Positions 53,958 through 64,000 of a DNA stretch of 64,000 bases are shown here, one piece after another. The notes below the pieces were generated by a model, which saw nothing but the letters and a program-made list of their open reading frames with translations, was not told the origin of the DNA and ran no database searches. This stretch comes from Pseudo-nitzschia pungens. Taxonomy: Eukaryota > Bacillariophyta > Bacillariophyceae > Bacillariales > Bacillariaceae. The position numbers were made by a program, and so were the translations under genes. Where the stretch lies: positions 7,688,001-7,752,000 of the forward strand of contig CM074759.1 of assembly GCA_037355855.1 (NCBI GenBank), in the 5' to 3' direction. Every line of letters starts with the position of its first letter. The stretch's first letter is position 1.

Positions 53958-54785
53958 TGCGTGGTATCTTGAAATGTCCGAGAAACGGGGAGCGGAATGG
54001 GTTTGGATGGATTCAATCAAAAAACGATATGTTGGGTTTTGCGTTTTGCGTTTTGTGCTCGGTGCTTTGCCAGATACATGTATGAGTTAACTTACTGCGT
54101 AATCGAAGTAATTTAATTAAAAAAAAATCAACAGAAGAGGGGCATGTTGAGTTTTTATGGGGGTGAAAAAACGCGTTTTTTTTTTTTTTTTTTCAACGTC
54201 AAAAACCAACGTACTATTCGAGGGGGAAAAATAATGGAGGTGGGGGGGGGGTCACAGAAAAGTTTTGCGGTTCCGGAGGGCCCTCCGAACACAGAGTGAC
54301 AAACACTGGGGAAAAAAATTGCGAGGAGTTTTCGTAAGAAGTTGTTGTTGATTGAGTGATAGTACAGGTAAGGTTACTAGTACTAGTAAGATTAGCCCGT
54401 TCTTCGACAACACTTTGACAGCACATTATTTCTTAGTAGTACTAGTAGTACTAGTAGTATTACTTATACTTCTTGTTCTATCTTCCAAAAAACGTTCCGG
54501 TTGGGGTTGGAGTGTCATAACAATGATGTTATGAATAGTACTAACAGTAGAAACAATAAAATCAATTATTATTGTTACCTTCTCAGCGCAGGTTTACTAA
54601 GACGAGGCACCACACATAACAAGAGAAGAAGAAGGCATGACACACAGGAGGGCACACACAAGAATGCGCGCTTACAGTTCCAGCCCTTATTGTACATTCT
54701 AACCATTGTCATGGTTTTAGCATTAGCATACTATAACTCGTGGCTACAGCAACCTTAACCCTGTAGCACCATGGTGCTACAGTAC
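53958..54785. other. Intergenic region between R3H gene and TIR element
   Basis: It contains homopolymer T (54178-54193) and G (54242-54250) runs and AGTAGTACTAGT words near 54434-54460. No gene is supported. Confidence 0.45.
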
Positions 54786-55244
54786 GTCCGAAAACTGTTT
54801 CGCGACCCCTCCCAAGAATTTATTTAGGGGGGTCGCGATTTATTCCTGGCTCATTTTGACGTAGCTCCACTCGTAGCCCTCTCGCGATTCGCAACCCCAA
54901 TCGCGACCCACTAACTACCTCAATTGCAAATTTTTTTTAATCTGACTCATTATTACCGACCCTACCATCATTATATATTATGAGACTGTTGCAGAAATTC
55001 ACTCCCAAAAATTGATTTCTCATCCCGACACAAAGTATTTCCCATCACACCCCTCAAGAAATTCATCACAAAAATCACAATTATTACCCGAAGCCCAGGC
55101 ATCGCGACCCCCATGAAAAAAAAATTTGAAACACTATGATGCAAAATATAAGTCTTTCTTTTGATAAATATTGATATTACTCTAATAATTGTTTATTCTC
55201 TGTTCAATTTTCTCACACACGCACACACAAATTTTGGTTCGTTA

Positions 55245-55560
55245 AAAGAAGTCATCGTCCTTGAAATCGTCGTCGCTCTTCGTTTCGATCGTCCTTGTCT
55301 TCGTCGTCCTTGAAGTCGTCGTTGCTTCTCGCTTTGATCGTCTTCGTCCTCCCTGAAGTCGTCGTTGCTCTTCGCTCCAAATTGCCTTCCTCTTCGTCGT
55401 CCTCCCTGAAATCGTCGTCCTCTCTGAAATTGTCGTTGCTCTTCGCTTCGATTGTCTTCGTCGTCCTCTCTGAAATCGTCGTTGCTCTTTGCTTCGATCG
55501 TCTTCGTCGTCCTTGAAATTGTCGTTGCTCTTTGCTCCGATCATCTTCGTCCTCATGCAC
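55245..55560 (-). repeat. Degenerate GATCG/GACGAC-rich array, left copy
   Basis: Repeated units of about 30-45 bases with CTTGAAATCGTCGTCGCTCT. The same units occur in the other orientation at 58375-58840. The open frames here (D/R/K/F-rich) come from the repeat and are not taken as genes. Confidence 0.75.
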
Positions 55561-56429
55561 ACCACACAAATTTTGGTTCAAACGATTTTTAAATAATGGT
55601 CATCGTGATAATTTCATCCATACCGGTATCTGTACTGCCAGTAAAGGTCTCCTCACATCGCATCATATTTCATCAGTTGCAATCGCATCATTTTGTCCGT
55701 TGCGATCACATCATATTTGTCTTGTGATCGCAATATGTGTCAGTTGCCCCGTCGCATCATTTTTCGCATCATTTTTCAGTTGCCCCGTCGCATTACTAAA
55801 GTTGATTCTTCCCTATCAGTAGCAAGCAGGCAACTCAATTCAGAATTAGAACAATTGAAATCCATTATCAATACCCCAGATCTTGATGTGCTTCACTCAC
55901 CGTTGCATTATATTTCATTTGCCGTTGCATCCTATTTCATCAGCAGTTGCGGTCGCCTCCCTATCAGGAGCAAGCAGGCAAGTCAATGATGCACAGTTAG
56001 ACGAATCAAAATCCATTATTAATACCTCCTCCAACCTTGATGTGGTGGTTCACTTACCATTTCCATCTCATTATATTTCAGTTGCCGTCTTTCTTGTTCC
56101 GTTCCGACCCAAAATTATGTGAAGTAAGATTTACGACACATGCATTTTCTGTCATGCATGTGTTTGCCGAGAATTGATTTCTTCTACATGATAGCAGTAG
56201 AGTTACTACTAGTAGTATGTACCGTACTGAAGTAATAGTAGAAACCAGTAGAAAGCTGATGATGGTGATATCGCGCGCCACCTAAACCACAGAGAGCCAG
56301 CCCCGCTGCGCCATAATTTTGGACTACCTCTTATGTACTACTACCTACGCACTGCAGTAGTATGTAGCAGCAGTGTATAACTGTACTACTACTACAAGCA
56401 GCAAGAATAGTACTACCTCAGTGAATATA

Positions 56430-57660
56430 CCATCAAATCAAATATCTGAATGAATCTGGCCATTCTTTGTGTGATTCCAGTGTGAATATTTCTCATCCTA
56501 TGCATGGGCAAGACTATTCAAAAAGAAGTATTCACAAATCACCAATAATTTGGATGTCACCACTGAATAATTAGTAGTTGGCCCAGTACTGCGGAATTTA
56601 CTAGAAAATACTGTAAAATCACATATCTGAATGAATCTGGCCAATCTTTGTGTGATTCCAGTGTGAATATTTCTCATCCTATCCATGGGCAAGAGTATGC
56701 AAAAAGAAGTATTCAAAAATCACCAATGGTATGGGTGTCACCACTGAATAATTAATATTTGTTCCACTACTGCGGAATTTACTAGAAAAAAGTAGCAAAT
56801 CACATATCGGAATGAATCTGGCCAATAGTTGTGTGATTCCAGTGTGAATATTCCTCATACTGTGCATGGGCAAGAGTATTCCAAAAGAAGTATTCAAAAA
56901 TCACCAATAATTTGGGTGTCACCACTGAATAATTAATATTTGTTCCACTACTGCGGAATTTACTACAAAAAAGTACCAAATCACATATCTGAATGAATGC
57001 GGCCAATAGTTGTGTGATTCCAGTGTGAATATTTCTCATCCTGTGCATGGGCAAGACTATTCAAAAAGAAGTATTCAAAAATCACCTATAATTTGGGTGT
57101 CACCACTGAATAATTAATATTTGGCCCACTACTGCGGAATTTGCTAGAAAAAAGTACCAAATCACATATCAGAATGAATCTGGTCATTCTTTGTGTGATT
57201 CCAGTGTGAATATTTCTCATCCTGTGCATGGGCAAGACTATTCAAAAAGAAGTATTCACAAATCACCAATAATTTGGGTGTCACCACAGAATAATTAATA
57301 TTTGGCCAACTACTGGAGAATTTACTAGAAAAAAGTACCAAATCACTTATCAGAATGAATCTGGCCAATATTTGTGTGATTCCAGTGTGAATACTTCTCA
57401 TCCTATGCATGGGCAAGAGTATGCAAAAAGAAGTATTCAAAAATCACCAATAATTTGGATGTCACCACTGAATAATTAATATTTGGCCCAGTACCGCAGC
57501 ATTTAGTAGAAACTGCTGTAAAATCAAATATGTGAATGAATCTAGTCAATATTTTGTGATTCCAGTGTGAATATTTCTCATCCTATGCATGGGCAAGAGT
57601 ATGCAAAAAGAAGTATTCAAAAATCACCAATGGTATGGATGTCACCATTGAATAACTGAA
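56430..57660. repeat. ~181-bp tandem repeat, seven units
   Basis: The word GTGATTCCAGTGTGAATA recurs at about 56471, 56652, 56833, 57013, 57195, 57376 and 57555, a period of 180-182. Units also share CATGGGCAAGA and AAGAAGTATTCA and the CACTGAATAATTA block. Units differ by scattered base changes, so the array is not newly made. Confidence 0.92.
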
Positions 57661-57724
57661 TAGATCACTTGGTGACAAATGCTTCGCAGCAAAAATATTT
57701 CTATTGCATCGTGATGTAGCAAAA

Positions 57725-57805
57725 GACATTCCCGTGATGGGACTCGAACCAACAATACCAACTGCATACAATCCAGTAGTGCCACTATTACTGTCTACTA
57801 CTGCT
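57725..57805 (-). ncRNA. tRNA-like or SINE-like sequence (doubtful)
   Basis: Read on the minus strand, GGTTCGAGTCC is a perfect B-box/T-loop, and TAGCAGTAGTAG about 65 bases upstream could be a weak A-box. A 4-bp stem around GATTGTATG sits where an anticodon arm would lie. The acceptor stem does not pair and the T-stem has a mismatch, so this is at best a tRNA pseudogene or tRNA-derived repeat. Confidence 0.25.
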
Positions 57806-58374
57806 AAACAGGTGTTCTCTCCATGTTTTAATGCTACCACCATCTCGGGGAAGGCTCATCCTGTATAATATGTACCAACACTAAGTTACCGTACCTCCAC
57901 CACTTCGCGCCAAAAGATTTGTACCAGTACCGTACGTACAGTTTATACGTACCGTTTACACCGTACTGGAAACCTACACATCCCCAGCCTGTACGTAGTG
58001 TCGGTACCTACTAGGAACGGGTATGCACAGACCTGTCATTTTTTTTCTCAGCCTGTACACTTAGTACTGTAAAGTACGTACATAGCACGTAATAAAGCAC
58101 TAAAGCACTACGTCACAGTGGCAGATCGATTTTCCGCCCCACATCTCCCTCGTGGAGGATGTGTCATAATTTTCATTTTCGTTTCGGTGTTGGAATTTTC
58201 TGGCCGGACCAGTTTAAAGTGAGAGCAAGGCGCCTGGTACCATCTTGGAGAGACTAATGGCAAAGAAAGTAAAGAACTGATCACTCTTGAAATCCTTCCT
58301 GTTATCTTTTGTTATCAAGGTAGGGTGGGCTGCAGACCTTGAGTCATCTGGCTTACCCAGATATCTACGAGTAC

Positions 58375-58840
58375 GACGCGCAAACGAACCTGCAGACGAC
58401 GACGACGACGATTGGAACAACGAAGACCGAAGACACTATAAGGTACGACGAAGGTACGATCGTAGAAGAGGGGGACGACGACGACGACCGGGACGACGAC
58501 GACGACGACGATGACGACTAACCGCCCGTTGTTTATTTTGTACAACCACACACAGATCGTAGCAAAGAGCAACGACAGAGACGATCAGAAGAAAGAGGGA
58601 CGACAACACTAAAAGGTACTGTAATTGAATACCGATTTCAAGGATGACGACGACGACGATCGAAACGAAGAGCAACGACAAAGACGATCGAAGCGAAGAG
58701 CAACGACGATTTCAAGGACGACGACGACGATCGAAACGAAGAGCAATGACGATTTCAAGGACGACGACGAGGGGAACAACGACCGACCGATACGATTGTT
58801 GAAGAGGGGAACGACCGATACGATCGAAAGACGGCGATAG
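58375..58840 (+). repeat. Degenerate GACGAC/GATCGAAACGAAGAG array, right copy
   Basis: Inverted relative of the array at 55245-55560, with units such as GATTTCAAGGACGACGACG and CGAAACGAAGAGCAACGAC. It lies subterminally on the right side of the 4.9-kb element. Confidence 0.75.
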
Positions 58841-58859
58841 TTGTTTAAAAATATTCTCG

Positions 58860-59395
58860 TGTATTATCCCCCCTGTATTATCGTTGCCCCCTGTAATATC
58901 GACGCGTTGCTGCTTCTTGCTGTCCCCCCCCTGTAATATCGACGCGTTGTTGCTGCTGCTTGCTGTCCCCCCCTGTATTATCGACGCGTTGCTCCTGCTT
59001 GCTGCCCCCCCTGTATTATCGACGCGTTGCTGCTGCTTCCTCCCCCCCTGTATTATCGACTCGTTGCTGCTGCTTGCTGTCGCCCCCTGTATTATCGACG
59101 CGTTGCTGCTTGCTGTCCCCCCCCTGTATTATCGACGCGTTGCTGCTTGCTGCTGCTTGCTGTCCCCCCCTGTATTATCGACGCGTTGCTGCTGCTTGCT
59201 GTTCCCCTGTATTATCGACGCGTTGCTGCTGCTTGCTGTCCCCCCTGTATTATCGACGCGTTTGTATTATCGACGCGTTGCTGCTGCTTGCTGTCCCCCC
59301 TGCTGTATTATCGACGCGTTGCTGCTGCTTGCTGTCCCCCCTCTGTATTATCGACGCGTTTGTATTATCGACGCGTTGCTGCTGCTTGCTGTCCC
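58860..59395 (+). repeat. ~39-bp minisatellite (CCCCTGTATTATCGACGCGT unit)
   Basis: About 14 units of TGTATTATCGACGCGTTGCT plus a variable GCTGCTTGCTGTCCC part, with unit lengths from ~21 to ~46 bases. All three plus frames stay open over most of it because the repeat lacks stops; they are not genes. Confidence 0.9.
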
Positions 59396-59707
59396 CACGG
59401 TTATGCTGTCACTTTCGTGTGATTGAAGTTAATCTGATTAAAAATTATTTGTTATGTTGAGTCAAATGTGTCAAATGTGTAAAATGGAATGAAAGGGTGA
59501 CGAGGGACTGAATACCAGGGTCTAGATCAGAACATTTTCCTGGGAACGTTGCGGGGGTGGAGAAAAAGGAGAAACAAGGTTGAGAATAATGGAAAAAAGG
59601 TTGTGAAATAAAAAATTGGGGTCGCATTTTTCTGAGACAAGTCGCGATTGGGTCGCGATCCGGTCGCGATTGGTCGCGATGGGTCGCGAACCAGTTTTCG
59701 GACGTAC

Positions 59708-60673
59708 TCTACTAGTAGTAGTACCTTGATTTTGCTCATCAGCGACATACTACTAGTAGTAGAGGACAGGGACGTGCTGTCCCTGTTACCAGTCGAACGC
59801 CAGTAAGTTACAGGTTGAATGCGAGTAGCCTGCATGGAAGCGAAGCTGCAAGCAACGGTGCTCTGATTATGGGGACATGCTGTCCCTATTACTGTTGTTT
59901 CTAGGCAAGAACTCTGCAAGGAGCCTGCAACAAAGCAAGCACCGGCAGACAAAGCGAGCATCAACACCAGCCAATTGATTAGATAATTGACTAGTGCCGG
60001 CAGACAACCCAATGCTTGGAACAGTCTTAAACTCTCACCAGGTGATTCCTTGAAGACTCGTGGTGGGGACAAAGTAGATGTTAGTTACTACGAGCCTTGC
60101 AAGAATTGAGCCTGCAGACACGGAGCTGTAGCTCACTGATGATGCCGTGAAGAAGCCGCAATTGAAGCAAATGATGTGGTGCTTCAGTTACGGGGACATG
60201 CTGCTGTCCCTGTTACAGGTTGAATGCTAGTAGTAGGCTGGAACAACAAAAGCGCAACAGAGTTGCGCATATGAGCTCTCTGGCAGTCCCTTGACTTGAA
60301 GACTCACGGGGACAAAATAGATGTTCTCCGAGCCTTGCAAGGATTGAGCCTGCAGGTATGAAGCTCATTGCTACGATTGATTGAACATATCAATCGGGGA
60401 CTATTCAGTCCAGAGATGCATCAAAACTCCTAAGGAGCAGTGTATTTTGAATATATGATCTAGGAATCAGAAGCTGCTGCTGTTCCAAGACCGATACAGG
60501 AGCAGCCTCCTGGTGACTCAGATCAACGACAACAAGTGACAAGCAATTCCAAGAACACGATTCCAACAATGAGCGGAACAGCAGTACTACCAGAAATTTT
60601 ATTGTCCCGGGGATAGCTTGCCTGCTATGATTGAACCAATGAATGAGTTGCAGGAGCAGTGCATTTTGAATCT
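59708..60673. other. Intergenic region with an imperfect ~240-bp duplication
   Basis: CTTGAAGACTC followed by GGGGACAAA, GAGCCTTGCAA and ATTGAGCCTGCAG occurs at about 60052-60115 and again at about 60293-60355. Words like GGGGACATGCTGTCCCT recur as well. The open frame 59527-60072 (minus) has no family signal. Probably old transposon material. Confidence 0.45.
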
Positions 60674-61000
60674 ATGACGACAACTTTTGATCGGAGAAAA
60701 AAAAATAAAAAAATGGCGACGGAATATCAGTTGTTTCAAGAAATAGAAAACAAAGCACCCATCAATCTTGATGATGCACCAAGAAAGAATCAAAGTGGAA
60801 AAATTGTATCGAATGCTACTAGTACTACTAGTAGTACTGATACTACTACGAAGCCAAACCAGAAACCAAGTCAGAAACTACCAACCAAAGCAGGTGGTGG
60901 TAGGGAGAAGAACAAGAAAAGAGGCAAGAAAAACTCAATAGAGGTTTTGGTTGGTACCCCACCAAAAGACAACAAGCCTGCAAGAAGGGGTGTATGTTGA
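60674..61000 (+). CDS. Small Lys/Thr-rich open frame, doubtful
   Basis: 108 codons from an ATG. TEYQLFQEIENKAPINLDDA is followed by Ser/Thr and Lys/Gln-rich low-complexity sequence (GGGREKNKKRGKKN). No domain is recognised. It lies directly before an LTR relic and may be a fragment of a retroelement gag tail, or chance. Confidence 0.25.
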   Translation: MTTTFDRRKKNKKMATEYQLFQEIENKAPINLDDAPRKNQSGKIVSNATSTTSSTDTTTKPNQKPSQKLPTKAGGGREKNKKRGKKNSIEVLVGTPPKDNKPARRGVC

Positions 61001-61960
61001 TTATTCACCTTCCTCCAAGATGCTAAAGCTACTGTGTAGTAGAGATCTGTGGTACCAGAGCTACAGGTAGCAACGAGAGCTATCTACAAGGTCCAAGGCT
61101 TAGCAACAGGCTTAGCAACAGGCTTAGCATCAGGCTTAGCAACAGCGCTTAGCAACAGGCTTAGCAGAAGTGTTATGGGGTGCTACAGCCAAGTGACCCG
61201 GGTCATCGTGTAGGATTTGTACCAGTTACAAAACCCCGGGCACAGCACCTGCTAGCACACGCTGTAGCATAGTGCTACAAGGAGGTTAGGGTTGCTAATG
61301 CTAACTGATTACAAGATACGAATATTTGGTATGCTACCATACCATGCTACCCTATATGCTACCGTCGGGGTATGCTGGTCAGTACTGTACGATCTGTACT
61401 ATGACCAGATACCCGACCCAGACAGTTGCAAGCAAGCGCTAACTCTTTATTACGATCGTATGCTACGATACTCTGTATGCTATGATACTCCGTATGCTAC
61501 AATACTCCGTATGCTAACGCTACTCCGTATGCTAACGCTACTCCGTATGCTAACGCTAATCCACTAGTATGCTACGCTAATCCACTAGTATGCTACGCTA
61601 CTCTGTACAATCCTACAGGATTCTTACAGTACTGAGTGGATACGAGATAGCGAGTTCTCCCTTTTAGATTCGATACAGAGCTCAGTGCTTCAGCTCAGTG
61701 CTTTGCCCACACTCTTTTTATTCCTGTAAAATAAACACCATCATGCCCTCCACTTTTGACCAATCCCGATGTACCTCTAGGGGAGTGCTGTTCTGTAGTA
61801 TCTGAGTGTATGTAATAGCGTTTGAACAGTATCCTCTTCTGTAGTAGACTCACGATTCTTTGCCAGCAATCCGTGTTGCATTGTTGTCATTGCTATCCAC
61901 TGGTTCAGTACAATTAATTCCTACAAATCATCGAAAAGGCTGATGAGCGATATCATCGTA
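61001..61960 (+). repeat. Decayed LTR of the same copia group
   Basis: It shows the LTR order: AGGCTTAGCAACAGGC units (61090-61170), GATTTGTACCAGTTAC, the GGGTATGCTGGTCAGTACTGTAC block, a run of CTCCGTATGCTAACGCTA units (61495-61565), CACCATCATGCCCTCC, and an end with GGCTGATGAGCGATATCATC. The exact ends and target duplication are not visible. Confidence 0.7.
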
Positions 61961-62187
61961 GGTGTTGTTACCCCAAGAAGTGCTATGGGTGGTGCCAAAA
62001 CACCAAGAAGAAGACCCACCTATGAAGAGTAGTAGAGGCAACAGGTAGAAGAGAGCCGCGAGACTATTGCTTGGTTGCTTGGCTGCAAAGGGATGTCACA
62101 CTGATATGGGAGGATAAAAAAGGAGCTGATGCCCCCCCTAGTAACCGAACCAAAGAAGACAAAGCAGGAGATGGTACTAACAGGAGT
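61961..62187. other. Spacer between LTR relic and LINE
   Basis: Short spacer without coding signal; ATAATAATAATATACG at its right end belongs to the LINE tail. Confidence 0.4.
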
Positions 62188-64000
62188 AATAATAATAATA
62201 TACGTATTTAAATAACTTTAATCACCAAAGGTGAAACTAAATTACTCAGTCTGTAACCAGACTTTAACGTCGCCTCCATCATAGAGTCAGGACCCCAAGT
62301 GGCAGAACGACAAATTTTCAAACAAACCTTGAACATCAAGCAGGGGAAGGACAAACAAGTCCCACAAAAGAGGGACTTGAGAGAAAGTGAAATGGGAATG
62401 AAGATATTGGGATAAGATCCAGTATCAAAAGGGATGGGACAGGATAAGAAGCAGGAACAGAAGACAAAACCAAGGTACAAAGTGTAATCAACCCTGAGGT
62501 CCAGTAAGCCAGGCTCTGAGAAGAGCAGCTTCTTGTTGGTATGGCTGCACTGGTGGGACAGGCGCTGCATACTGCTTCCTTGCAAGGTGGATGGTTGCAA
62601 GCCACTGCCGCTTGGCAGTCAGGGTGTAACCTTGTAGGACGTGGAAAGGGGTTTGTAACAGGGAGTGTGACTGGGGAAGTGCACCAGCTGCACCAATTGC
62701 CAATTCTGAAGTGATGGAAGCATCAAGAGATTGGTGTTGTTCAGCATCCAGGGTACCCCCAGGACCATGGAGTCGTTCATTCCTATAAGTCCAAAGATCC
62801 CAGGAGGTAAGAAAGAACTGATGGATGATAGCTGTAGCCCAACGTTTGGGAGAGCGCTTGCTTCCAATGTGGGAGTAGTAATCAGCCTGGATTTGATACC
62901 AGCGAGGAGACCACCTACCAAGAAGCCAGTTGTGCCAGCCAATAGTCCTCTGTGCCCTGACAGCAGACGCAATTGCAAGTGAGTAGGATGATGGATAAAT
63001 GGTCTGGCCCTTCCGAACTCTGGTGAGAAGATCCACAATGGCAACAACCAATGATGGATCAGTTTGTTCAACTTCAAGCCTCTTCTGCAGTGGTCCCTTG
63101 AAAGCTGACACACTGTGCTGTACTGCCCCAGTGTCCTTGCAGGAGAGCACATGAGAGACCTTCTCGTTGTCTGCATCACACAATGGGCACCGGGAGTGAT
63201 CCTGATACTGGTAGTGAAGTAGTTGGTTGCCAACACCAATGCATCCAGAAGCAAATTTGACAAACCACCGTTGCATGCCAGGAGGTAATCGCTTGAAGGC
63301 AGACAGATGGGCACACCAATGGATGGAACTCAAAACAGGTTGTGGAATGGGAATATCATGGTGGGTCTGCCAGTATTGAAGAAGAGGAGGACCAGAAATG
63401 GCAACATGCAGAGCATTCTGATCAAACCTTGAACACTTGCATCCATTGAGAGAAAATGCCCAAGGCTCAAACACAAGTCTGGGATAGTGATGGGCCGAAG
63501 CTCTATGAACAGAGAGAAAGGCCTTTGCCATGCTGTCAACCTGATGATTGCGAAGGGCCCACCAATCAAGAAAGATTCCAGCTTGATGGCCCTGAACCCA
63601 CTGAAAGTGCACAGAGATTGGCAGGGCAGAAATCATGTTTCTGATGACATAAACATAGTCAAAAGACTTCTGGGAAATAACCAAAGGCCAAGATCCCTGA
63701 GCCTGTTTGAGAGCTGTGTCACCATCCAGAGCAATAGTGATAGAGCCAGAAGCAATATCAAAAAGATTCACCAGAGCAGTGCAACAGGTGAGAACTCCAA
63801 TGATACCCGCCAGTTCACTCCTGTAGGATGACTGATCCTCAGGGGATCCACTGACAAAATTACAGCCAGTGAGGAACAATGAAGCAGTCTTGGTGGAGGT
63901 ATTGGGTGACAAAATGAATGCAGAAGTTCCTCTGAGAAGGTCCGGATCAAATGACCCATCACAGACAGCACTGGCAATACCACTCTGGATAGCATCAACA
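62188..64000 (-). mobile_element. LINE (non-LTR retrotransposon) 3' part, running off the right edge
   Basis: Same family and 3' end as the copy at 20376-22205: the tail with TTTAAATACGTATATT and ATT units at 62188-62215, and matching 3' UTR to ~62487. It is not interrupted and keeps the uninserted GGGCTACAGCTATC site at about 62829-62842. The 5' part lies outside the window. Confidence 0.9.
62488..64000 (-). CDS. LINE ORF2 C-terminal part: RNase H and zinc-knuckle region (partial)
   Basis: Open from the right edge to the stop at 62488, ~504 residues with no inner stop. An RNase H-like domain reads AVCDGSFDPD (first Asp), YRSELAGIIG (Glu), IALDGDTALKQA (second Asp) and WVQGHQAG with LRNHQVDSMAKA (last catalytic site). 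A C2HC motif, CPLCDADNEKVSHVLSC, follows, as in the zf-RVT region behind LINE reverse transcriptases. The C terminus (SPRWYQIQADYYSH and so on) is shared with the broken copy at 20376. The reverse transcriptase itself should lie to the right of the window. Confidence 0.85.
   Translation of the reverse strand, partial: VDAIQSGIASAVCDGSFDPDLLRGTSAFILSPNTSTKTASLFLTGCNFVSGSPEDQSSYRSELAGIIGVLTCCTALVNLFDIASGSITIALDGDTALKQAQGSWPLVISQKSFDYVYVIRNMISALPISVHFQWVQGHQAGIFLDWWALRNHQVDSMAKAFLSVHRASAHHYPRLVFEPWAFSLNGCKCSRFDQNALHVAISGPPLLQYWQTHHDIPIPQPVLSSIHWCAHLSAFKRLPPGMQRWFVKFASGCIGVGNQLLHYQYQDHSRCPLCDADNEKVSHVLSCKDTGAVQHSVSAFKGPLQKRLEVEQTDPSLVVAIVDLLTRVRKGQTIYPSSYSLAIASAVRAQRTIGWHNWLLGRWSPRWYQIQADYYSHIGSKRSPKRWATAIIHQFFLTSWDLWTYRNERLHGPGGTLDAEQHQSLDASITSELAIGAAGALPQSHSLLQTPFHVLQGYTLTAKRQWLATIHLARKQYAAPVPPVQPYQQEAALLRAWLTGPQG

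Larger units (their letters stand above)
54786..59703. mobile_element. 4.9-kb non-autonomous DNA element with 23-bp TIRs and internal satellites
   Basis: The ends 54786-54808 and 59681-59703 are inverted copies (GTCCGAAAACTG then TTCGCGACCC, 22 of 23 match), with GTAC on both sides (54782-54785 and 59704-59707). Subterminal TCGCGACCC words cluster at both ends. Inside are GAC/GTC-rich arrays in opposite orientation at 55245-55560 and 58375-58840, the 181-bp tandem array at 56430-57655 and the GTATTATCGACGCG array at 58860-59395. No transposase-like frame is seen. GTAC is palindromic, so it could be a true 4-bp duplication or part of the ends; the superfamily is not assigned. Confidence 0.75.

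Noticed and set aside
55242..55581. Two D/R/K-rich minus-strand frames of ~108 codons
   Set aside because: Translation of a degenerate repeat array inside a TIR element; no start context or domain.
56498..57440. Several minus-strand frames beginning MNTSFCILLPM and similar
   Set aside because: Each is one unit of the 181-bp tandem repeat; changes between units are not limited to silent sites.
56430..57660. CRISPR-like array
   Set aside because: Units are contiguous 181-bp repeats without unique spacers, in a eukaryotic genome.
58884..59460. Cys/Leu/Pro-rich open frames of 131-180 codons in three plus frames
   Set aside because: Produced by the minisatellite lacking stops; the same repeat is translated in every frame.
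59527..60072. 181-codon minus-strand frame
   Set aside because: Crosses the right end of the TIR element and a duplicated region; no domain and mixed composition.

Overview
The window looks like nuclear DNA of a photosynthetic stramenopile, most likely a pennate diatom. The evidence is: intron-poor protein genes with short GT-AG introns; a plastid galactolipid (MGDG) synthase; a CoA-pathway enzyme whose N terminus resembles a diatom bipartite plastid presequence; a three-repeat MYB protein; and CoDi-like Ty1/copia elements. No bacterial operons or rRNA genes were seen. The species assignment is inference from gene content only.

Left part (1-19000), the gene-dense host region: a 3' gene fragment with a SAP-like segment; an AIP1/WDR1-type WD40 protein (2 exons); a NO66/MINA53-type JmjC oxygenase; a 3R-MYB factor (2 exons); a p24/emp24 cargo receptor (2 exons); a phosphopantetheine adenylyltransferase; a SET-domain protein; and a five-exon ZnT/CDF zinc transporter with a very His-rich loop. 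Exon junctions were worked out by codon phase and by continuity of family motifs.

Middle part (19000-32450), a transposon nest. A 5'-truncated LINE with a 17-bp target duplication (20376-22205) is interrupted by a TIR element with a CAG duplication (20464-21553). That element carries an inverted GTCCTCAA array and, inside it, a mariner/Stowaway-like MITE (20900-21444). Next to it sits a complete Ty1/copia element (22519-32442) with two equal-length, apparently identical LTRs. Its gag and pol lie in one frame, split by a single TGA.

33000-54000, mostly host genes: an acidic EEAPV-repeat protein, an unknown basic protein, a type I membrane protein, a two-exon MGDG synthase with a long acidic insertion, a type II glycosyltransferase with a retroelement gag-like N-terminal extension, and a two-exon R3H protein. 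Between them lie a solo LTR with its own 4-bp duplication (45315-46139) and several decayed LTR relatives.

Right part (54000-64000), a repeat region: a 4.9-kb element bounded by 23-bp terminal inverted repeats (54786-59703), which encloses inverted GAC-rich arrays, seven units of a ~181-bp tandem repeat and a GTATTATCGACGCG minisatellite; another LTR relic; and the 3' part of a second LINE copy on the minus strand that runs off the right edge. This second LINE copy supplies the empty site that proves the nested insertion at 20464.

No clearly new multi-gene system was found. The most unusual items are the nested insertion with its exact empty site, the 4.9-kb TIR/satellite element, the gag-glycosyltransferase fusion and the in-frame TGA between gag and pol.
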